Assembly (NCBI GenBank): GCA_017530465.1
Contig: JAFXMJ010000025.1
Location: 1 to 6,425 of the forward strand
Source: Bacteroidales bacterium
GTDB taxonomy: Bacteria; Bacteroidota; Bacteroidia; Bacteroidales; UBA3824
Reading direction: 5' to 3'
DNA: 6,425 bases
Shown here: one piece after another, positions 1-5,144 of the stretch
How positions within the stretch are numbered: position 1 is the stretch's first letter
Layout: each line of letters begins with the position of its first letter
The notes under the pieces: model-generated
The model's database searches: none
Told to the model about the DNA's origin: nothing
The model's input: only the letters and a program-made list of their open reading frames with translations
Program-made: the position numbers and the translations under genes

Positions 1-147
1 AATACGATTGTTGAGAGTTTCAATCGTTTCTTTGTGCCGCAGGTGTTTGTGGGAGCAAGGTATATGTTCTCCAATGTAGGCGTATTCGCAGAGTCTTCCA
101 TTCAGAGGTTTGCGTTTGTGCAGTTGGGTGTTTCTTTTAAATTCTAA
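1..147 (+). CDS. outer-membrane beta-barrel protein, 3' end only
   Basis: This is an open frame from the first base of the window to a TAA at 145-147, giving 48 visible residues; the start lies outside. The text contains VGARYMFSNVGVFAE, a strand-turn-strand pattern common in small OmpA/OmpX-like outer-membrane barrels of Bacteroidota. It ends in GVSFKF, with alternating hydrophobic residues and a terminal phenylalanine, the usual C-terminal signature of an outer-membrane barrel recognised by the BAM machinery. The next gene starts four bases after the stop, so the two are probably co-transcribed. The family call rests on the C-terminal strands only; what the barrel does cannot be said. Confidence 0.7.
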   Translation, partial: NTIVESFNRFFVPQVFVGARYMFSNVGVFAESSIQRFAFVQLGVSFKF

Positions 148-151
148 TAAA

Positions 152-1270
152 ATGAAGAAAAGTCTTTCTATTTTCGTCATAATGTTTTGCGTGGCAATTA
201 CGCATATTTCCGCGCAAATCATAAGTGTCAGTGAGATTTACCACTGTGAATCAAAGTATAGGTTTGAATCTCAGTGGAAATACCTTACTACTGAATTGTA
301 TCTGATGAATATGGACAAATCAGATGCAATGCTTAAATATGTTCTCAAACCTGCCGAAATTAAAAATATGAAAAGTATGTTTATTTCGGCAGAGGTGCGC
401 GGATCTATTATTGATGGTGTTGAATTCCCTTTGTACAACTTTCATCGAACAAAAAAGGAGAGTCAGGCAGATATGTATGATGGAATCACTGTTTTAAAAA
501 ATGTGGAACTGAACGACGACGATGAGATGATTTCTGCAAAAATAACGGTGGATATTATCACAAATGGTTCCAATAGACTTCAGAACTTCATACAAAATTG
601 TACGAAATATATTAGTGCAATTTCGCCTCATCTTCCCAAAATGTGTGCATCAACGTTGAATAATCTAAAAGAAGATTTGTATAAATTGGCCTTAGATGAC
701 AACTATGTTTTTTCCTCGACGATAAAACTTTACGAGGATGCGTCTGATAGGAAGATTCATTCGATTCGAGTATATCTTTTCGTGCCAACAGGTTACCCTA
801 GGGGAAAATATACCTTCAATTTGAATGAAATTGTTAAGGAAAGAAAAGTGGATAATGCCGTTTTGTCGTCAGCCATTCAAGGTTTGCCCTTTCCATATAT
901 TGTGGCGGTTAATTATTTGGCGAGTAAAAATTCAGAATCACGGAAATCTTTTTTTAATGATACATACCATCCCAAAGAAGAATATCAAGAAGAATATCAA
1001 GAAGATAACAATTCAGGCACGGGCACAATCCAAATAGCACATGATTCGACCAATCCGTATGATGTTTATATTGATGGCGAATGGGTTGGAAAATTGTCCT
1101 CTAAAGGCGTTTTTAGATTTAGCGTTACTACTGGTAATCACCAAGTTCGTGTTGTCCAATCATCAGGCTATTTGATGTATCCGACACAGGGGACTACAAG
1201 TGTATATGTAAAGTCTAAACAAACTGTGGAATTGTCAGGTCCAAGATTCAATGGCAGGGACTACTTTTAG
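152..1270 (+). CDS. secreted protein with C-terminal PEGA-like domain
   Basis: A 372-residue protein. I chose ATG 152 because it is four bases after the preceding stop and begins a clear Sec signal peptide (KK, then the hydrophobic run SIFVIMFCVAI, probable cleavage after ISA at about residue 21). An earlier in-frame ATG at 110 would put 14 extra residues before it and overlap the upstream gene. Residues 22-285 match no family I recognise. Residues 277-285 are an acidic linker made by a 12-bp tandem repeat (EEYQ twice). Residues about 290-362 look like a PEGA-type beta domain: GTIQI, then VYIDGEWVGK, an F-x-F strand, TTGNHQVRV, a GY, and a closing strand. PEGA domains are surface-associated beta sandwiches of unclear ligand. 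There is no lipobox. It is likely periplasmic or surface-exposed and may work with the upstream barrel; that pairing is inferred from adjacency only. Confidence 0.8.
   Translation: MKKSLSIFVIMFCVAITHISAQIISVSEIYHCESKYRFESQWKYLTTELYLMNMDKSDAMLKYVLKPAEIKNMKSMFISAEVRGSIIDGVEFPLYNFHRTKKESQADMYDGITVLKNVELNDDDEMISAKITVDIITNGSNRLQNFIQNCTKYISAISPHLPKMCASTLNNLKEDLYKLALDDNYVFSSTIKLYEDASDRKIHSIRVYLFVPTGYPRGKYTFNLNEIVKERKVDNAVLSSAIQGLPFPYIVAVNYLASKNSESRKSFFNDTYHPKEEYQEEYQEDNNSGTGTIQIAHDSTNPYDVYIDGEWVGKLSSKGVFRFSVTTGNHQVRVVQSSGYLMYPTQGTTSVYVKSKQTVELSGPRFNGRDYF
977..1005 (+). repeat. 12-bp in-frame tandem repeat (EEYQ linker)
   Basis: GAAGAATATCAA occurs at 977-988 and again exactly at 989-1000, followed by a partial third unit GAAGA. 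It encodes EEYQ-EEYQ-ED just before the PEGA-like domain. Unit gain or loss would keep the frame and change only the linker length. Confidence 0.9.
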
Positions 1271-1271
1271 C

Positions 1272-1338
1272 AACTGATAATTTATGTTGTTTTATTCCGC
1301 CAAAACTGGTGTTTTTTGTGCTGTTTTGGCGGAATAAA
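1272..1338. repeat. left copy of a 67-bp direct repeat flanking the Rpn gene
   Basis: Aligned without gaps to 2499-2565 (constant offset 1227), I count 54 identical positions of 67. Identity is complete over AACTGATAA (1272-1280) and over TTTATTCCGCCAAAACTG (1291-1308), and GTTTTGGCG (1323-1331) is also shared. The block from 1281 to 1290 is the most diverged. This copy begins one base after the stop of the PEGA-domain gene and contains its terminator hairpin. Confidence 0.85.
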
Positions 1339-1345
1339 TTTTTTT
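1291..1345 (+). terminator. intrinsic terminator with 16-bp stem
   Basis: TTTATTCCGCCAAAAC (1291-1306) is perfectly complementary to GTTTTGGCGGAATAAA (1323-1338). The loop is 16 nt and seven T residues follow directly at 1339-1345. It lies 20 bp past the stop of the PEGA-domain gene and would end that transcript. The arm occurs a third time immediately downstream (1343-1358), so an alternative hairpin is possible. Confidence 0.9.
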
Positions 1346-1358
1346 ATTTCGCCAAAAC
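1323..1358. repeat. third hairpin arm; alternative stem overlapping the terminator
   Basis: TTTATTTCGCCAAAAC (1343-1358) repeats the left terminator arm with one change (C to T). It can pair with the right arm at 1323-1338 over all 16 positions, one of them G-U, with a TTTT loop (1339-1342). This hairpin and the terminator share the same middle arm and cannot form together. Whether this is a real switch or the remnant of a second repeat copy cannot be told from one sequence. Confidence 0.7.
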
Positions 1359-1362
1359 AGTG

Positions 1363-1370
1363 TATTTTTG
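1363..1370 (+). promoter_or_regulatory. candidate -7 promoter box ahead of the 18-bp inverted repeat
   Basis: TATTTTTG fits the Bacteroidota -7 consensus TAnnTTTG exactly. A transcript from it would be expected to begin roughly at 1374-1378, at the first bases of the 18-bp inverted repeat. The -33 region has T runs (about 1339-1349) but no clear TTG, so this is a partial match only. Confidence 0.4.
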
Positions 1371-1372
1371 CA

Positions 1373-1498
1373 CACGTCAATTTCATTTGACTAAAAATGG
1401 GCGCATACCACCTCCCACCCATCAGGCTAATGCTAACAGATTGTATGTTAGTTTGTTACAAATTCCAAAAGTTGTTGATTTCAAATGAAATTGACGTG
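1373..1498. repeat. perfect 18-bp inverted repeat enclosing 90 bp; candidate structured RNA
   Basis: CACGTCAATTTCATTTGA (1373-1390) is the exact reverse complement of 1481-1498. The enclosed 90 bases contain smaller possible stems: ATGGG/CCCAT (1397-1401 with 1418-1422), CTAACA/TGTTAG (1433-1438 with 1446-1451, 7-nt loop), and TTTG/CAAA (1452-1455 with 1459-1462). Folded as RNA this gives a long closing stem around a multi-branched interior. There is no open frame of note inside. It lies between the terminator of the previous gene and the promoter of the Rpn gene. As DNA it could extrude as a cruciform or be the ends of a tiny non-autonomous element, but I see no target-site duplication. I do not recognise it as a named RNA family. 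Confidence 0.75.
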
Positions 1499-1514
1499 GT
1501 CTGAATAAAAAAAT

Positions 1515-1545
1515 TTTGCGGAATCAGAGGATTGTTTTATATTTG
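1515..1545 (+). promoter_or_regulatory. promoter of the Rpn-family gene
   Basis: TATATTTG at 1538-1545 matches TAnnTTTG, and a TTTG at 1515-1518 lies 19 bases upstream in the -33 position. The start of transcription would be about 1551-1553, leaving a leader of only about 20 nt before ATG 1571. The inverted-repeat element at 1373-1498 would therefore lie upstream of this promoter, not in the gene's leader. Confidence 0.65.
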
Positions 1546-1570
1546 CCTTTGCAATTAAAAGGACAATGCT

Positions 1571-2440
1571 ATGGCAAAATATCTCGACCCGAAAGCGGAT
1601 TTGACCTTCAAGAAGGTGTTTGGCAAGAACAAAAGACTCGTTATGAGCCTTTTGAATGCACTTTTGCCACTTCCCGATGATATGAAAATCACTGATGTAG
1701 AATATCTTTCTTCTGAAAACATCCCTGAAAACCCTGCAAAAAAATATTCCATTGTTGACGTCAGGTGCACCGACAATTACAAACGCCACTTTATCGTAGA
1801 AATGCAGTCTTATTGGACGCAAGAATTTTTTACAAGGACCGTTTTCAATGCAACAGCGGCGTATTCCAACCAATTGGCCAAGGGCAAGGCGTTTGAAATG
1901 CTGAAAGATGTCTATGCCCTGTCGTTGGTTAATGACGAGGCTTTTTGCTACGAAAAAGACGACGGGTACATCCAAGAGTTTTATCTGACCAATTCCAAAC
2001 ATACAGAGGACGTCCGCAAGTATTTGTCCTTGATATTCATTGAACTTCCGAAATTCAAGCCGTCGAACCGTGCGGAAGAAAAAATGAAAGATTTGTGGCT
2101 GAAATTTTTGACGCAAATCAACGAAGACACGACGGACGTAGAACCCGAACTTCTGTCAAATGACGAAATAAGCGAAGCACTTAAAATAGTGCAGACGTCA
2201 GCCTATTCGGACGACGAACTGGCAGAGTACAGAAAATATTGGCTTGACATCAGCACCGAAAAATCAGCCATTCGAGGCGCGGAAAAAAGAGCGGAAGAAA
2301 AAGGACGACAAGAAGGACGGCAGGAAGGGCGCGAGGAAAAGGCTTTTGAAATCGCCTGCAAGCTCAAACAATACGGAATGTCCGCCGCCGAAATAATCAA
2401 AATGACGGGGCTTTCGGAAGAAGAAATCAACAAACTGTAA
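1571..2440 (+). CDS. Rpn family recombination-promoting nuclease / PD-(D/E)XK transposase-family protein
   Basis: A 289-residue protein, a usual length for the family. It opens with the family motif YLDPKADLTFKKVFG (4-18). The PD-(D/E)XK nuclease core is visible: D63 in YSIVDVR, then E77 and Q79 in FIVEMQ, the E-x-Q variant typical of Rpn proteins, followed by the conserved helix FFTRTVFNATAAYSNQL (86-102). Residues about 235-257 are highly charged and contain three G-R-(Q/E)-E units. Residues 264-289 (LKQYGMSAAEIIKMTGLSEEEINKL) form the small helical C-terminal domain common in the family. Known relatives are Mg-dependent DNA endonucleases that stimulate RecA-independent recombination in E. 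coli, and some act in phage defence; annotation as transposase is by similarity. The likely promoter is at 1515-1545. It converges with the permease gene. The active-site residues appear intact, so activity is plausible; the in vivo role is unknown. Confidence 0.9.
   Translation: MAKYLDPKADLTFKKVFGKNKRLVMSLLNALLPLPDDMKITDVEYLSSENIPENPAKKYSIVDVRCTDNYKRHFIVEMQSYWTQEFFTRTVFNATAAYSNQLAKGKAFEMLKDVYALSLVNDEAFCYEKDDGYIQEFYLTNSKHTEDVRKYLSLIFIELPKFKPSNRAEEKMKDLWLKFLTQINEDTTDVEPELLSNDEISEALKIVQTSAYSDDELAEYRKYWLDISTEKSAIRGAEKRAEEKGRQEGRQEGREEKAFEIACKLKQYGMSAAEIIKMTGLSEEEINKL
2303..2338 (+). repeat. three 12-bp in-frame tandem units (GRQE/GRQE/GREE)
   Basis: GGACGACAAGAA, GGACGGCAGGAA and GGGCGCGAGGAA follow each other without gaps, encoding GRQE, GRQE and GREE in the charged linker of the Rpn protein. 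Runs of this kind are common in Rpn-type proteins. The units can expand or contract without losing frame. Confidence 0.85.
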
Positions 2441-2487
2441 ACCAAGTATAGGATTTGTGATTTTTCTTTTAAGCGATTTATTTGAAA

Positions 2488-2505
2488 ATCAGTAAGTTAA
2501 CTGAT
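2488..2505. repeat. short palindrome in the convergent gap
   Basis: ATCAGT (2488-2493) and ACTGAT (2500-2505) are complementary around a 6-base loop, flanked by A runs on both sides (2484-2488 region and 2506-2510). It could act as a weak terminator on either strand but has only 6 bp. Its right arm overlaps the start of the right copy of the 67-bp repeat. Confidence 0.4.
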
Positions 2506-2565
2506 AAAAATGGTAGTTTTATTCCGCCAAAACTGATTTTTCTTGTGTTGTTTTGGCGTGATAGA
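2499..2565. repeat. right copy of the 67-bp direct repeat flanking the Rpn gene
   Basis: This copy matches 1272-1338 without gaps at 54 of 67 positions. It lies between the convergent stops of the Rpn gene (2440) and the permease gene (2582). Compared with the left copy it has lost perfect pairing in the outer half of the stem and has no T run after it on the plus strand, so it looks like the more degraded copy. Confidence 0.85.
2518..2565. terminator. imperfect hairpin between convergent genes
   Basis: CGCCAAAAC (2525-2533) pairs perfectly with GTTTTGGCG (2550-2558). Beyond it a C-T mismatch is followed by six more pairs, two of them G-U in the plus-strand transcript. No strong T tract follows on the plus strand. 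On the minus strand the arm is followed by ACTACCATTTTT. It is placed where a bidirectional terminator for the Rpn and permease genes would be expected, but it is weaker than the copy at 1291. Confidence 0.5.
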
Positions 2566-2581
2566 TGGGTAGAGTGATTGG

Positions 2582-3781
2582 TTATTCCTCGCCGATTTTT
2601 CGTGTCGGTATCAATGCTGCCAAGAATCCTATCGCCGTTACGATGACGGCGGTGGCAATTACGTCCCAAAAACGGACTTCCACAGGGTAGGCGTCGATGA
2701 TGTAAGAGCCTTCGGGGAAGGTGAGGAGTTGGAATTGCAATTGCAGCCAGCATACCAACAATCCCAACACGATGCCGATGAAGACGCCGGTGATGGTTAT
2801 CAATTGCCCCGTGCGGACGAAAATACTGCGCAAGAATCCGTTGTTGGCACCGAGGTGGGAGAGTGTGGCGATGTCGCCTTTTTTGTCGATAATTAGCATT
2901 GCCAATGCGCCTACGATGTTGAACGATGCAATTATGATTATGAATGTCAACATTACAAAAATCGACAACTTCTCCGACTGCATTATTTTGTAGAGTGTGT
3001 CTTGCTGCTGATAACGGTTTTTTACTGTGAATTGGTCGCCGAGCAGCGTCTTGATTTGTGCGGCGATGGCGTTGTCGTTGCCGTTGGTGCGGATTTCGAT
3101 GGCTGAAAATTCGTCGTCGTCAAATTCCAAAAGCTCTTTGGTGAACGCGAGCGGCGCGATGACGTATTTGGCGTCAAAATCTTGATGGATGTGGAACACG
3201 CCCGCCGGCATTATCATCCCGCTTGTGAATGCTTCGGCTGGCGACGGCGACACTTTGGCGGTGCGGCGCGGTGCGTAAGTTTTCATTGGCGTAAGCCCGT
3301 TGGGCTGCAACCACAGATTGGCGGCGATGTCGGAGCCAACTATCGCAAACGGCACTCCCGATGTGTCTTGCAGGAGGTATTCGCCGATGATGACGTTGGC
3401 GGGGATGTCGCAGACTTGCGCGTAGCCGTTGTCAACGCCCTTGATGGTGGCGATGTACTGGTAGTTGTCGTATTGGAAAAGAGCCGTCTCCTCCACCGTA
3501 AACGACACGCCCTCAACTCCTTCGATGTTGTAGAGTTGGCGGCGGATGTCTTCGGTCATCTTGAATGTCTTGCCCTTGACAGGCGCAATTTTCATATCGG
3601 GGTCAAACTGGTTGACCATCGAGCTGATTATGGAATCGAAGCCGTTGAACACCGACAATATCACCACCAACGCCGCCGACATTCCCGCCACGCCCAATAT
3701 GGCGATGAATGAGATGACGTTGACGAGGCTCAGCTTGCGTGCAAACAAGTACCTCCGGGCTATGTGGGTGGGCAGGTTCAC
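2582..3781 (-). CDS. LolC/LolE/FtsX-type ABC transporter permease
   Basis: A 399-residue inner-membrane permease. The N-terminus ARRYLFARKLSLVNVISFIAILGVAG and VILSVFNGFDS are the typical start and first membrane helix (about 21-45) of LolC/LolE proteins. A large periplasmic MacB-core-type region follows (about 46-268), then three helices at about 273-297, 322-346 and 370-393. Between the second and third helices KKGDIATLSHLGAN (300-313) is the FtsX-family cytoplasmic loop that contacts the ATPase. In the Lol system such a permease extracts lipoproteins from the inner membrane for delivery to LolA; the ATPase is not in this window. The start is GTG at 3781, six bases after the methyltransferase stop, which is in the same frame and prevents extension; the next ATG (residue 34) would cut the first helix. 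Whether it acts in lipoprotein export specifically is inferred. Confidence 0.9.
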   Translation of the reverse strand: MNLPTHIARRYLFARKLSLVNVISFIAILGVAGMSAALVVILSVFNGFDSIISSMVNQFDPDMKIAPVKGKTFKMTEDIRRQLYNIEGVEGVSFTVEETALFQYDNYQYIATIKGVDNGYAQVCDIPANVIIGEYLLQDTSGVPFAIVGSDIAANLWLQPNGLTPMKTYAPRRTAKVSPSPAEAFTSGMIMPAGVFHIHQDFDAKYVIAPLAFTKELLEFDDDEFSAIEIRTNGNDNAIAAQIKTLLGDQFTVKNRYQQQDTLYKIMQSEKLSIFVMLTFIIIIASFNIVGALAMLIIDKKGDIATLSHLGANNGFLRSIFVRTGQLITITGVFIGIVLGLLVCWLQLQFQLLTFPEGSYIIDAYPVEVRFWDVIATAVIVTAIGFLAALIPTRKIGEE

Positions 3782-3787
3782 GGTGTT

Positions 3788-4600
3788 TTATTTTGTGGCT
3801 TTTACGATGAGTCCTGTGCCGGTCTTGTGCGACGTGATGGTGTCTATCCAGTTGAGCAGGAACGCCCACGGATACACGACGATGTAATACGGTATCAGCA
3901 GCAGTAGCAGCACTTTGGAAGCGTTGACCATAATTATAGGCCATTTCATCGAGAGCGTCCACGCAATGGAGCCTGGCGTCCCGTATGAATATTTGGCTTC
4001 GATGTCCGAAAATCCGGCGTTGCGGAGTTTTTGCTGGATGTCGTCGATATTGTATCCGTCGCGCACGTGTTCGTCGATGAATGAGTGTTCGTGCTCGTCG
4101 TGTACGTCGGAGCCACCTTGGTCGGATGGCGTGGAGATGAGCAGCACGCCGCCTTTTTTCATTGACTGGCAGAGGTTTTGGAACACTTTTTCGTCCTCCA
4201 AGATATGCTCCATCACGTCAACAGACAGCACGAGGTCGTATGTCTCGGGCTGCGAAAACTCGGTGAGGTCGGCGTATTGGAATTTTACGCGGTCGCCACG
4301 CCCAATTTTCGTGAAAAACTGGTTGCAGTCGTCTATCTGTTCCTGCTTGACGTCCACGCCGAGGATTTGGGCTTTTTTCAGGTACGACGACACGAAAAAG
4401 TCGTACTGCCCATATCCGCTGCCCGCGTCGAGCATTTTAATCTCGTCGTTGCGGCGGCTGCGGTAGAGGTTTTTGATTTCGCGCTTGATGTACCACGCCC
4501 TCAGCAGCAGGAGGTCGAGCAGCCTGTAAAACAGTTTGCGCATCCACGCCGCCTTGTTGAAGATGTTGCCGAGGGTCTTTTTTACGGGATCGTACTGCAT
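3788..4600 (-). CDS. class I SAM-dependent methyltransferase with hydrophobic C-terminal segment
   Basis: A 270-residue protein beginning at ATG 4600, two bases after the rbfA stop. The Rossmann-type SAM site is clear: motif I LDAGSGYGQY (57-66), acidic residue at the end of strand 2 in LGVDVK (80-85), ADL (110-112), and motif IV-like LVLSVDVMEHI (123-133) followed by KKGGVLLISTPS (148-159). A His/Asp/Glu-rich stretch (about 164-178) and a GFSDIEAKYSYG strand (196-207) follow. A hydrophobic stretch at about 222-250 may associate with the membrane. The substrate cannot be read from the sequence; small molecules, lipid or quinone-like substrates are all possible. It lies in one tight operon with rbfA and the permease. 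Confidence 0.88.
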   Translation of the reverse strand: MQYDPVKKTLGNIFNKAAWMRKLFYRLLDLLLLRAWYIKREIKNLYRSRRNDEIKMLDAGSGYGQYDFFVSSYLKKAQILGVDVKQEQIDDCNQFFTKIGRGDRVKFQYADLTEFSQPETYDLVLSVDVMEHILEDEKVFQNLCQSMKKGGVLLISTPSDQGGSDVHDEHEHSFIDEHVRDGYNIDDIQQKLRNAGFSDIEAKYSYGTPGSIAWTLSMKWPIIMVNASKVLLLLLIPYYIVVYPWAFLLNWIDTITSHKTGTGLIVKATK

Positions 4601-4602
4601 AG

Positions 4603-4980
4603 TTATTCTTCGGGTGTGGTTGCGTCGTCGGTGTTGGGTCGTTTGGCTTTTTCGAGGAGGTAATTGATGCGCTCGGCGTAGTCGAGTGAGTCGTCGAGGA
4701 AGAATTGCAGGTTGGGGATTATCCTCAATTGATGCCTCAACTCCTGACCGAGGGCGTATCGGATGTCCTTGGTCTTCTTCTCGATGAGGTCGAATGTCTC
4801 CTTGCGCTTGTCGGCGGGGAATATCGAAACGTACAGCCTTGCCTCGGCGAGGTCGGGCGTCACCCTTGTCTCCGTTACAGAAACCATCGCGCCCGGATAT
4901 TGGGCGGCGTTGAAGAGGAAATAATTCGCCGCCTCCTTCTGCACGAGACGGCTCACTTTATTTTGTCTTGTTGTGTCCAT
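4603..4980 (-). CDS. rbfA: ribosome-binding factor A (RbfA)
   Basis: A 125-residue protein with the RbfA pattern: N-terminal RQNKVSRLVQKEAANYFL helix, then VSVTETRVTPDLAEARLYVSIF (the KH-like core strands), an amphipathic helix around KRKETFDLIEKK, LGQELRHQLRIIPNLQFFLDDSLDYAERINYLLEKA, and a short acidic tail. RbfA binds the 30S subunit near helix 1 of 16S rRNA and assists late maturation and cold growth. I choose ATG 4980. The frame can be extended to a GTG at 5004, but that codon overlaps a promoter-like -7 box at 5004-5011, and the added residues MPNLRKTT are not RbfA-like. It heads the operon rbfA-methyltransferase-permease. Confidence 0.93.
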   Translation of the reverse strand: MDTTRQNKVSRLVQKEAANYFLFNAAQYPGAMVSVTETRVTPDLAEARLYVSIFPADKRKETFDLIEKKTKDIRYALGQELRHQLRIIPNLQFFLDDSLDYAERINYLLEKAKRPNTDDATTPEE

Positions 4981-5003
4981 TGTTGTTTTTCTTAAATTTG
5001 GCA

Positions 5004-5011
5004 CAAAGGTA
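5004..5011 (-). promoter_or_regulatory. candidate -7 box of the rbfA operon
   Basis: On the minus strand this reads TACCTTTG, an exact match to TAnnTTTG. Transcription would begin near 4997, about 17 bases before ATG 4980. I see no clear TTG at the -33 position (around 5031-5034), so only half of the promoter is supported. Confidence 0.55.
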
Positions 5012-5067
5012 TGTAAAAAATTTCAGATTATCTATACCGACAAATAATTAATTTGCTGCGCATTGTA

Positions 5068-5115
5068 AATAAAAAAGTGCTTCCCGCCATAATTATCCTG
5101 ACGAAAAGCACTTTT
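5068..5115 (-). terminator. intrinsic terminator of the atp operon
   Basis: AAAAGTGCTT (5073-5082) is complementary to AAGCACTTTT (5106-5115) with a 23-nt loop. Read on the minus strand the stem is followed by a T-rich tail (TTTTTTATTT). It starts about 30 bases after the atpG stop, closing the atp operon and separating it from the rbfA promoter. Confidence 0.85.
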
Positions 5116-5144
5116 GAGATTTTTTCCGTTTTGTAGGTCGATTG

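Noticed and set aside
1373..1498. Inverted-repeat element as a MITE or insertion-sequence remnant
   Set aside because: The arms resemble terminal inverted repeats, but the flanks (TTTTGCA on the left, GTCTGAA on the right) show no target-site duplication, so a transposon call is not supported; the structured-element reading is kept instead.
1481..2116. 211-codon frame on the minus strand opposite the Rpn gene
   Set aside because: It lies fully antisense to a clearly coding frame with family motifs, has no recognisable domain, and starts inside the inverted-repeat arm; it is a shadow of the coding strand.
2478..2753. 91-codon minus-strand frame overlapping the permease 3' end and the hairpin region
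   Set aside because: It is out of frame with the permease over most of its length, His/Arg-rich and without a start context.
3182..3712. 176-codon plus-strand frame opposite the permease gene
   Set aside because: Low-complexity His/Arg-rich text typical of an antisense shadow; the minus-strand permease has conserved motifs throughout this stretch.
4178..4663. 161-codon plus-strand frame spanning the methyltransferase start and rbfA end
   Set aside because: It crosses two real genes on the opposite strand and has no family features.
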